58,500 nt of DNA, taken from contig CM022672.1 in assembly GCA_012295275.1 (NCBI GenBank), positions 26,053,430 to 26,111,929 on the forward strand, written 5' to 3'. Origin of the DNA: Chrysomallon squamiferum. Its lineage: Eukaryota; Mollusca; Gastropoda; Neomphalida; Peltospiridae. The notes beneath the pieces are model-generated. The model did no database searches. It was not told the DNA's origin and saw only the letters and a program-made list of their open reading frames with translations. Position 1 is the first letter of the stretch. Each line of letters starts with the position of its first letter. The position numbers were made by a program, and so were the translations under genes. Positions 48,024 to 58,500 of the stretch are shown piece by piece.

Positions 48024-50174
48024 TTTATTTCTATTTTTATTTATTTTTATTGTTTAAAAAGGATAGTATAAATTAGTATATCCCTTAATATATCGTTCTC
48101 AAGCCTCCAGATTAACAGCACGCCCACTTTAATAAAATCTCGTTATCCCAAATAAAGACTCATTCCTTGCATATATGATAGCGATTTACAAAGTCCATGT
48201 AAACAATTACGCCCCCTGTCCTTCGATCTTAGAATAATCAAACAATCCTAAAGTCAACACGATATAAATAATACTATAACTATCATGAACGCTAATTTTA
48301 CTTAATGATAAAAAGCAAAAGCAAACAGTTTAATAATAAAGAACAATGGAAAATTATCGAGCAGTGTTTACAGTCAGATTAACTGTAGGCGTGATTAGAT
48401 TATCTCGGGAGATTAATGTGGACTAACATCATTTTCTCATCACTGCAGTATGCTGCTACCGGACAAACAGGCTCCAGCATGCCTAGCGTGGACACAATTG
48501 TTGAAATGATCAGATAACTGTATCTCTACACAGTCTACAGGTCTCACTGTAGACTAGAATATTAGTTATACTGTTCCTTAAACTGTGATTTTTAAATACC
48601 ACTAACTGCGTACTGAATACAATTATATCACCTTTCACTGCTTTGTCTTACATAATGTTCATATATTATATTTATTATTAGCTTACACGTTATGAATATT
48701 TATTTTAAATTATTATCCGATTAATGAAATACCTTGCTAACAACAAGTTAAATCTTTCTATACAAAGATATGAAGATTTCCAAATATTTATAATTCTGAA
48801 TTTAATCTTTATATATATAATTATCAGTTATTTATATAATAAACAGTATATGTGTTACTGAATTTATTTATAAAATGACCGACTTGTAATCTGAAATTTT
48901 AAGCGCAATATATAATTATTTAACAGTATAAAGGTTTACAGCATATTTTTAGGGTTTTTTTTTTTTTTTTTTTTTTTGTTCTGATTTCATTATTTTTAAA
49001 AATATATTCAAAAGTTTTGTCCTATATTATTTCTTTCTTTAAGTTAGACGAAATATTGTATACTCCGAGGGTTGAATATATATTTATTCTCCAATTAGTT
49101 GATTTATTTGTTGTTGATATTTTATTTTGGATAAGTGATTAAGATTCATTGAGTGAAACAAAGCGATAGAAATATTCTTTTACATAAATCAAACATTTGG
49201 TCTCAATAGCGAGATCACTTCCCTCTGTTTAAAAAAAGTGGAGTTCTCTCAACTTAAATGCATTATTCGATATTTTAAATTTAAAAAAAAAAATGTATTT
49301 AATTTTAGATCAGAACTTCAATTTCTATGAACGTTAATGTAAGAACAGCTGTGGTTCAGTGGTTAAAGATTGCCATTCAAAGGAGTCATAATGTTTACCT
49401 ATTTTTCATTCAAATCGGAGACTTACGACTGCTTAATTAACGATTATGGAAAGAATTATTTTTTAATAAATAATTTATATATTATACATACCTACCTACA
49501 AATACACTTAATGTTTCTCATTATTTTATAAAACTTTTATCACGTTTGAATAATGCACTGTTAAAATACACTTCTTTCATATAATAGTCAGTAAAGAGGG
49601 ATGCAACTCTTGGTGAACTAAATGAGACATTTCAAGATACACCCTGTTCTACATAACTGGTGCAGTAAAAGTCATGGTATATATTATCACATTGAGAAAA
49701 ACATCATTTAACGGACCGCCTGGACTAGTTAAAATATTATTTTACAGCAATATTTATAATTCAGTTCACACATTTCAAACCGAAATTCAGGAATTTAACA
49801 CAACATAAAAACAGCAAAAATACATATCCACAATATAATGATATACTCTTGAAATTCAACTTAATATACATGTAACTATAAAACATTTCAGATTTTACTT
49901 AAATAAACGGATTGTAGTCTACAATATTGCAAACTAATTTTAACAAGTCAAAGAATTATAAATTTTAAATTTATTCCCGATTATGTAAAAAATTTAAAAA
50001 GAAACACAATTTCAAAGTTGATCACAATAGTTTATTTGCTATCAAAGCTGGTGAAGATAATTTATGTACAAATCACTTGAATACATGATTTCTTAATAAT
50101 TTCTAGTTGTTTTATCTGCAAAAATGTTTTATCAAAACAAAATCTGAAGTCTAAAGTTTCTAAGACACATGTCA
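48024..50174. other. Intergenic region between the zinc-finger gene and DAPIT
   Basis: About 2.1 kb of AT-rich sequence with a T run at 48956-48977. The left part (48024-48500) is less AT-rich and should include the zinc-finger gene's promoter. I see no exon. A tRNA-like fragment lies at 49345-49421. Confidence 0.6.
49345..49421 (+). other. Possible tRNA-derived (SINE-like) fragment
   Basis: GTGGTTCAGTGGTTA at 49351 fits a tRNA internal A box well, and CATTCAAATCGGAG at 49407 is a degenerate B box. The spacing is near that of a tRNA but no cloverleaf closes, so at most it is an old tRNA-derived repeat. Confidence 0.25.
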
Positions 50175-50736
50175 TCACGCTTTAGGTTCCTTTTTTTTCA
50201 TCATTTTACGCAAGAAAATTACTGTGAAAATGGTTCCATATGTTGCCAGTACCCACTGAAAAGAGACAAAATATTTATTACAAACAATAAAAATACTGTG
50301 TGAGAGAATATTTAATTTTATTCATCATAATTTTGTTCACCAAAAAAAAAGAAGAATGACCACTAACAAAATGAATACAGAGAATGAAAATATATAAACA
50401 AATAATGAAAAATGTCACCCAAGAAGAATTATTACTGTACAAAATTATATATGAAGCAAATTATGAGTTATAATGCCTAGTTTCAGTTCCAAACCTATTA
50501 AAGTTGTAATAAAAATAATTATATTTAATAACTTTAAATTTTTACAACATATATATTACAAAAAAGTGAAACTATGCAAGAATACATTAGGTGTACCACT
50601 ATTCTAAAGTTAGTTTTATTAATAAAAAAATGTTGGGACTCACATTCCTTCGTCCTCTTAATGTATAAGAGTTGAAATGTTTCTGAAATGGGCTGTCAAA
50701 TTTCATTGTCTTCTCATCAACAAAATCACCAGCCAT
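50175..50736 (-). CDS. ATP5MK: ATP synthase membrane subunit k (DAPIT/USMG5)
   Basis: Small single-pass subunit of the mitochondrial F1Fo ATP synthase, in the inner membrane, needed for dimer stability (family knowledge). Two coding exons, 50736-50644 and 50255-50175, join in phase 0 at AAT|GTGAGT / TTTTCAG|TGG to give 57 residues, the usual length. The family core FNSYTLRGRRNWVLATYG is clear, followed by one hydrophobic segment (TIFTVIFL) and a basic tail (KMMKKKEPKA). A TTTACAG acceptor 10 bases before the ATG shows that a non-coding first exon must lie upstream. Confidence 0.93.
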
Positions 50737-52084
50737 TTTGAAAGGTCTGTAAATGAAATTAAATTAATAACAAGTCAATGAGACAATTTTTTTTTTTTAA
50801 ATTATTATATTTTATTTAACAGATATTAACTTGATTATGACTTAATTGACTTTATTAATTTAATAGAAATTAAGACCATTATTTTTTTTTTTTGTCAAGA
50901 CAGTAGCTATGTTGCCAGGAATAATATCACATATTGTTTCAACATCCTATCAATGTTGAGCATATTCTGATACTGACAAACATTTTAACAATCAACTACA
51001 TTAGTGATCAATCTGAAATATGGATCCTAAATTATGACATGCACAAAGAATTAATAAAGAGATTACCCTTTTAAAATTGTTAATATAATGTGTTAAAACT
51101 TAGCTTGACATTATGTTTTGTTCAAAATCAATGCAAGCACTAAACTGATTTGAACTTTTTTTTTCTTTCAAAGTCCTTCTTTTATATAAGACTCATATTA
51201 ATGTTAATGATTCATATATAATGCAGAAACCTTATAAATATAGACTATAGTAAATAATTAATTTTTGACTTTTTGCATTATCCTCAAAATTCTTGTTCTT
51301 GTTGTAATTGATCATTGATTTTTATATTTTATTTCATGTATATAAATTCTAAATAAACTAAAATAGTATATTTTTCTCTTTGTTTATTATTTTTATTATT
51401 TTATCTTGTTCAATCATACCTGCATGTCACAAAACCATGAATTTTTAAAGATGTATTAAATAAGCTATAAATTAATTATAGGTTTCTACTGAGTATTGCC
51501 AATGAAATAAGTACTCGTACTGGTATTGTCATCATATCCAGGATTATCATAGATAATCGAGATGAAATGTGCGTGGCTACTGATTATCAGTTACTTCAAT
51601 ATCATGAAATGATGAATGATGAATATCATTTATTATAAAAGATGCGGCTGTAACCATAGACCGTTGACATCACTATTACTGAGTATTAATACTATTACTA
51701 GTAATACATTTTTTATTTTAGGTAGTATTACTATTTATTAGTTCTAGTAGTATTACTATTAGTATTACCTTAAAAGAAAAGAAAAAAGTTAAAATGTAAA
51801 TCCCAAATGATAATCAATGGGTTAAATTTGTATATTTTGTCCTCTTTACTTTTAATACTGCGATTAAAAATGACAGTAAATTGAATAAACCATTAAATCA
51901 TTGTCCAAAATTACGAAAATGCTTAAACATACACGTATTCACGGTATTGTATTTAAATATAAGGAACCGAAACATTGTTAAAATATATAAAAATGTAATA
52001 AATGCAATAATTTAAATGGATGTAATTATCCAAAATCTTTTCATACGACACAGTTATAATAAAACCACATATAATAATGAATAC

Positions 52085-52200
52085 CTTGCAGAAGTATGCT
52101 CTTGGTCTTTCCAAAGTCAAAGGAAACGGAAGTAAAGCTAGAAAGTTATCAATTACCGAAATGAACCACCAAAAAACGTTTATTGCTAGTACCTGTAATA
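52085..52200 (-). promoter_or_regulatory. Candidate non-coding first exon / promoter of the DAPIT gene
   Basis: Minus-strand donor TTCTGCAAG|GTATTC at 52085 could end the first exon that splices to the acceptor at 50747. About 45 bases upstream is TTTACTTCCGTTTCC, an ETS/GABP-type site often found in promoters of nuclear mitochondrial genes. A 90-codon frame across this region is not recognisable as protein and is probably chance. The intervening 50750-52084 shows nothing else. Confidence 0.4.
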
Positions 52201-52229
52201 TATTGCATTGAAATATACCATGCAAGCAT

Positions 52230-52958
52230 TATTATTAATATTATTATTGTAACATGTTACAGTAATAAAGGTTGATTAAACAAACAGTCAAGGAGTTTAA
52301 TTTCCCAATTTATATTTGTATTTGTAGTCTATCTGTTTTTCCTTCAACGTCTATGTGCGCACCCACCATTGCTATAACTAATACCGCAAAGAACCGTGCA
52401 AATGTTTTGTTTTTATCTATTTATGTATTCATAAATCAATATAACATTTTTATGAATGCTTTTTAAATTATAACTAACATCTAATTTATAAGTGTCTATA
52501 ATTGTTGTATAATCAAGAAAAAAACAACAAAAAACATGACATCGTTTTATTACAAAATAATAATAATAATAAAGATTTACATTTTAGACAACAATAATAA
52601 AGATCTAATATATCATTAATACATTTTAAGAAATTTATAAAATGCTTTATTGTAATTAATTTTTGTTTCTTTATGCATTATTAAAATCTGACATACAAAT
52701 AAGTATTTTAAAAAAGAGATATATATTTATTGCACCCATATCTGCATGTAATACAAAGTGAAAAATGTATAACTATCTCCATGTTTGCTTTTCCCTTTAT
52801 TTTATGCATCATTAAAGAAAGAAATTAAAATCATTTCATTTTAAACAGCAATTTACTGTATATAACCTAATTTTTAACTTCACAAAACAATATTACTTAC
52901 TTTACAAAACCACTTTATCTATTTATATATATTTTAATTTTCCTTATTCTTAATATAA

Positions 52959-53001
<43 letters not shown>

Positions 53002-53267
53002 AAAATTTGGAAAATGACTGTTAAATAAATTCATTCTTAACATTACATTAAAAATATGACTGTTATAAATTCATGGTAGTGAAAAATGTATATTCAATTC
53101 TTAACATTACATAAAAAATTTAAAAAATTTTTTTTAGAAAATCTTTATACACAGTTCATTATTTAATTAGGACATTCTTTTATATTATTAAAACTGTTCA
53201 ATGTGCTTGTTATAATAATTATTTTTATAACAAGATATCTTTATTCCACTGACATTTGTGAAGCAGT
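52230..53267. other. Intergenic region between DAPIT and PDCD11
   Basis: AT-rich, with a poly-T run at 52963-53000. Part will be the 3' UTR of PDCD11 (minus strand). No exon seen. Confidence 0.6.
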
Positions 53268-53449
53268 TTAGTTTTCGACATATCCCTGAGATTCCACATA
53301 GTCCAATGCTTTCTTTTTCACCTCTTCAACTGTACTATCATCACCATACTTCTTTTCAAAATCAACATACTTCTTGAAAAAGAATTTCATATTCTTCGCA
53401 TTAAAAGTCATGTTAATAACTCTCTCAAACAATTGCCTGAAAAAAAAAA

Positions 53450-53512
<63 letters not shown>

Positions 53513-56500
53513 TGGATTATATCTTCAACCATTCAGCTAAAAAATAACACAGTATTTTTAATAGGGGAATTAATACACCTATAAAATTAATAACAAGTCT
53601 TTTTTATTTACTGCATGTTTGTGTAACATATCAGATATATAATTATTATTTAAACAAATATACTTAGATAATATTTTTAAAATTATTTTTATCTTTTTTT
53701 TTTTTTTCATATAGTTATTGTGTATATCAAAATATTGAAGTTAACTTTTTAAACAAAGCAAACAGTTAACAAACACACTCAGTCTAATTTAAAAAATAAA
53801 TAAGTTAAATACAAAATATTAAACTGAATTTCTGTTTAAGAATTTAGGTCACAGTTCAGCATAGCTTCCTCATTAAAGGTTCCATGTTCACTGCAAAGAT
53901 CTTAAAGTATAGCATTATATTTTTAAAATACAAATTTAAGAATAATCTTCGAACCTGGCAGCACTCATATCTCCAGATTTGATGACCATATCAATAAACA
54001 CTGACCACAGGTCAGTTCTCTTTGGGTAAGAGGCTAGAATACTTTCAAACATTGTGCGACCTCTTTCTACTTCTCCATGTTTGAATTCCAACTGAGCAAA
54101 TTTGGAGATCATTTCTACATCTGAAAAAAAAAAAAAAAAAAAAAATTTAATTAGGTATATGCTTCAAATACTTCTGAGTAACAAGGGACGGTAATTTCTG
54201 TTTTTTCATAGATTTATTAAATTATTGTTGTACTTATTATTAGCAAATGATGATTGTTAGGAAAATGTAATGGAAACATTCTAAAGCATGCTCAGTGTAA
54301 TATCTCTTGAAGCTAACATTAAAGCCTCTCTGAAGTTTTACCTATCTCACAAGGACAAAAAAGCAAATAAAAACAAACTTACGATCCTTTTTATTCAAGC
54401 TTTTTAGTGATCGCTGTAAGAGCTTCCTGGCAGAATCTAGCCGGTTGTTTTGGAAAAAGAAAAGACAAAACCCAAGCCACACATCTTTGTCAACGCTGAA
54501 CCTTCGAACCATTGTGTTGTATAACTGTTCTGCATCCTTCAAAAATAAATTATAAACCAATTTAACAATACGAATGTAGTACTTTTCAAAATTGCAGAAC
54601 AGAGATAAACTCATGCAACAAAACAAAGATTCTTTATATGCCAAGAATTAAATATTTGCCCGATAATAGCCAACCCAAACAGAGAAATCGGTTTTTTATA
54701 AGCATAAAATCCTTTTTACAGAAATGGTTACAATAAAGCAATATATGCAATATGATTCTGTTCGTTTTAAGTGTATTTTAATGTTTCTGCTTCCTTATGG
54801 GTGTGCAATGGTGACAAATAAAGACAGACAGACATACAGAAAATCTTAGTAAATCTTTGTTTTCCACATTTGAGTTCTCTATCAATTATATATATTTCAG
54901 ATATATTTCAGATAAAATTATAAAAACAACCAAAATAACTGCAAATTAATAAACAATTAAATAGTTTTCTTACCACAACCATTTCCCTCAATAATAAAAT
55001 AAAATAAACTGTTAATCAATATTCTTTATTATGCTAACTGGATCAAGATGAAGAGATATTCTTATTCTTTATTCTTTCATTTCTGTCCACATATTTGATC
55101 ATTTATAAACATCTTAGAATTACCTCCAGCTTTCCAGACTTGATGTAGATGTTAACAAGCTGCTGATACACTTTGAAAGGTTCGTTATACTGCACAGCAC
55201 GCTCAAAAACCTTCTTGAGCAGTTCAGGTGTTCCATACAGGTTCTCCAGGTTTAGATAGGCAACCCAAACATTCAGTTTTTCCTGTTCCTCTCTAAAAGA
55301 AAACACTTTGATAATTTTACCTTTACTGTGTGTATGGGAATAAATCAGTTCTGAGTGAATAAATGACTGTGTTTGTATTCAGAGAAGATAAACAGATGAT
55401 ACAATATTGTACATAGAGTGGACCAGCAGATCATTACACTCATAATACAAGTATATGTGTTAATATTGTGGAAAAAGAATGACACACATATACACTTATG
55501 TTGTCTCTCTGTGTATGTGTGCATGTGTGTGTGCATGCATGCATGAAATAGTAAATTCTACCATAACTGGATTTAAAGACTATATCATTTAATACTTTAT
55601 TTTAAAAGACCACGGAATGTGTTTTCCTGTTTATGGGAAGTAGCTTGTAAATAACTTATTGCTGCTTCTCGATACAAGTAGAAGATGACTTTTCCTATGC
55701 AGGTTTATAGAAAAATTGCTTAATAAAGAAACATTTGTTCACCTAAATGATATTGTTTTCAGTGCTCTCTCTGCTACATTTCGTGCTTTGTCTACCTCAG
55801 TTGTTTCCAGATGAAATGCCATGTAACGCAACCAGATTATTGAACTGTCTGGTGACTGCAGAACAAGCTTGTCAAAGTCATCTGCAGTTTGAGGAGCAAC
55901 ATCTTCTTCTAGCTGCTGTCTCTCATACTGCAAATCATACATTTAAAATGATTTGTAGGTAATGAGGATTTTAAAATGCAAAAATACTTAAATATATTAT
56001 ATTTAAGCTATTGTCTATAATACTGCAAAATATTTATAATACTTTGCAGTTAATGAATGTTTTAATAGAAAAAAAAAAAAAAATACTGAATGTTTCACCT
56101 TTAAGCTACTGTCTGTAATATAGCAAAACAAATGTTTAGAAAATATTCATCTTTTTAATATACACAAAGGAAAACAAAATATTTATAAAGGTTTTAAAAC
56201 CTCACCTTTTATAATTCTTTGTTTTAAAGGTTAGGAAATCTTTAATATATCTTTAAACTTGTTTATTCAGCATAAATATGAATAAATATGGGAACAAGTA
56301 CTTTACTATAGAAGGACAATCATTCCCATCAAGCAAACTATACATCTACAATAATAATAATAATGATGCTTCTATACTATCAGATCAAAATTTACCAGGT
56401 GCCAATATTCTTACGAAACACCAATCAGCTTGTGATAATTTTCATGATTTCTAGTATAATAAACATAATTATTAGTATAAAACTATCTACAGAATAAATG

Positions 56501-57761
56501 CCACATATAGCTTTTATATAATCAAACCACTTCAAATATTTAATCTAATTAAAGTAAAATATCATAAAATTAAAAAAAACATACTGCAAAAATCATTTCC
56601 TCCTCTTCTTTTTGAGATTTACGCTTTAATTTCTTCTTTTTACCTGATGTCTGAATTAAAAAAATAAAATAAATACAAACAAATTATAATACAACAGATT
56701 TATGACTAATTAAAATAATTAACGTGTTTAACAACAACAGAAGGCGGATAATCAAGATATTATTCCATCAATAAGACTGAATAAATGGATCCATTTAATT
56801 ACTGTCTGTAATCACATTTAATAAATGAATTATTATTAAATTTATTACTATCACATTAGCACACTATCAAATTTAATAGAAGAAAAAAAATTTGCTACTT
56901 TCACTCCTACATTATTTTCATCTTCACTGTCTTCATCACTTTTTCCCATCTCATCAGCAGAGGTTGAACATGGAAGAGTAAAATCTTCGTCCCAACAGAA
57001 ACTAGAGGAGGCTGAGATACGAGGAGCATTTTCTATTTCTAACGGTTTCATCACAGTCTAAAATAAAATATTTATCATAAATAAGCTGTATTTTGTCCCA
57101 TACTGAATATGATTTAATAATATATATTTATTTAATAAACATATATTGAGCAACAATGAAAACTGAAATTGTTTTTTTTTTTTTTTAAATTTCCTGTGAT
57201 AAATGTAATATTATTCAAAAAAAAAAAAAAAAAAAAAAATAAAAATAAAATAAAACCAAACTAAAACAAACAAAACAATAATAATAAAAATAAATTCAGC
57301 TGCATAATGTAATCAAAATGTTAAAAATATTAACTGAAAGCAATGGTATATTACATCTCAAATCGACCTTCTATCTGTCAGTCAGCCCCTTTAAATAACA
57401 TATTTTTGATAAACAGGTAGGGTCAGGCAAGACAGATTTGAGATGGGCAACTTAACATTTCCAAAGATGCTGCACACATGTCTCAAATTACTTGTTGAGA
57501 GACTCAAAATCACAGCTCACTGACTATTTCCTCACAGAGAACAATTCAAGAAGAAATATAAAACAACAATTTGTTAAATACTTACAGTAGTTTCAATATC
57601 AGAATCAGATTCTTTCTTCAAATCAACACCACTGTCGCTGTCAACACTAGTTTTTCTTTTCTTTATTCTGGTGTCACCTTCTGTTTCTTTAGCTTTCCTT
57701 TTCTGTGACTGACTAACATGACTGTCCTTGATGGATACCAGAATATTGTTCTTTATACTGA

Positions 57762-57798
<37 letters not shown>

Positions 57799-58105
57799 TT
57801 GTCCTTGACAGATACCAGAATATCCTTGCCTATAATGAAATAATAATGAAGATGCTGTTTATGCTGCTTCTCAAAATATCACCCTCACTTATTATTATTT
57901 CTGGAACTCTTCGAACAATCTCCACATCAAAGGAGTAATTAATTATATAAATCATGTAAAGAATATTATTCACACTTCTGTTTAAACCTACCTTAGAATT
58001 TCCACTGAAACCAGCTTTCCAGTGTAGAAAATATCAGGTGTTGCTGAACTTACATTCTCGGGTAAATGCTTATCATATGCATAAGCAACAATATCACGAC
58101 CCAGC
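53268..58105 (-). CDS. PDCD11: PDCD11 / RRP5 ribosome biogenesis factor, C-terminal part
   Basis: Nucleolar protein needed for processing of 18S and 5.8S rRNA precursors (family knowledge). Nine exons are visible: 58105-57992, 57757-57586, 57057-56911 (or to 56899; both donors keep frame), 56650-56585, 55927-55743, 55292-55124, 54536-54383, 54120-53955, 53436-53268. The first two hold the end of an S1-type domain ([16 protein letters not shown]) and a Lys/Ser/Asp-rich linker. A Lys/Glu-rich segment follows, then the HAT-repeat module: [93 protein letters not shown], and a close family C-terminus before TAA at 53268. The match to animal PDCD11 is collinear. The 5' half lies beyond the window. 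Confidence 0.92.
53450..53511. repeat. (ATT)n microsatellite, last intron of PDCD11
   Basis: Perfect ATT repeat ten or so bases upstream (in gene direction) of the last exon's acceptor. Confidence 0.9.
57214..57239. repeat. Poly-A tract in a PDCD11 intron
   Basis: Run of A followed by AAATA repeats to about 57294. Confidence 0.85.
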
Positions 58106-58500
58106 CTTTAAGTATAACAAAACAGTGATCTTTTAATCATTTGATACATGATAAACAGTTACATGTTAGTGTAGAAAATAATAATGGTGATTCTCATTAT
58201 GATGATGATTATTATTATTATTATAACAGTAAATGAAAGCTTTTTTTTTTTAACAGACATTCCTCATTATTTTAACATTATTTAATTATTATATATTAAA
58301 AATGTAATGTTTTGTATTGACCAAAAAATCTGCTGTGGTTTTTAAGTCTGGTTTGTGAAAATTTCTTTTTATGGATACACTTTCCTGACTATAAGATGTA
58401 AAAACTCCTTTCTCCCAAAAACAGTACAAGTAACAGACAGAATTTTAACATTTTAACAGCTGGTTTCCTTTCTTGTATATCATTATAAAATAACTTAATA
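58106..58500. other. PDCD11 intron running off the window
   Basis: AT-rich sequence with no further exon recognisable before the edge. The acceptor at 58105 requires another upstream exon ending in phase 2. Confidence 0.6.

Noticed and set aside
51953-52225. 90-codon minus frame near 52000
   Set aside because: Hydrophobic, repeat-poor but unrecognisable; the region is better read as a non-coding first exon and promoter.

Overview
The window is eukaryotic nuclear DNA from an invertebrate animal. Genes have many short exons and GT-AG introns, the non-coding DNA is very AT-rich and full of microsatellites ((ATT)n, (AGT)n, (AC)n, (GA)n), and three flanking genes are recognisably metazoan (whirlin, ATP synthase subunit k/DAPIT, PDCD11/RRP5). 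A lophotrochozoan such as a mollusc or annelid would fit, but the sequence alone does not fix the phylum.

Layout. 1-3767, minus strand: 5' part of a whirlin gene (HHD and first PDZ domain), running off the left edge. 5036-45827, plus strand: a tandem array of one gene family, with four full-length 18-exon units at 5152-13044 (A), 13867-22136 (B), 22981-32831 (C) and 37447-45827 (D). Units A, B and C each splice in silico to an intact 758-residue secreted protein. Its middle reads like a TIM-barrel retaining alpha-glycosidase of the GH27/GH36 type (YDSWW, YEQDWL, IQYCMS and RVSxDY motifs). D has the same exons but carries an in-frame stop in exon 5 and a 1-nt deletion in exon 9. Between C and D lie four partial copies: three chimeras joining the 5' leader directly to the tail of the last exon, and one orphan exon 17+18 pair. 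46293-48023, minus: a three-exon C2H2 zinc-finger gene with four fingers. 50175-50736, minus: a two-coding-exon DAPIT gene (57 aa). 53268-58105, minus: the C-terminal half of PDCD11/RRP5, running off the right edge.

Mobile and rearranged DNA has collected in the array's introns. There is a broken FLYWCH/Mutator-like transposase fragment in intron 1 of C, two TIR-bearing MITE-like elements (intron 7 of B, intron 15 of D), an unidentified interspersed repeat in intron 15 of C, and beside it a piece of intron 17/exon 18 pasted in from a paralogue. Intron 10 has a GC donor in A, B and D but a GT donor in C.

The array is the most interesting part: an expanding, recombining family of putative secreted carbohydrate-active proteins, flanked by conserved single-copy housekeeping genes. 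Exon limits were read by hand from splice signals, reading phase and agreement between the four units. Function is inferred from motifs; no database search was possible.
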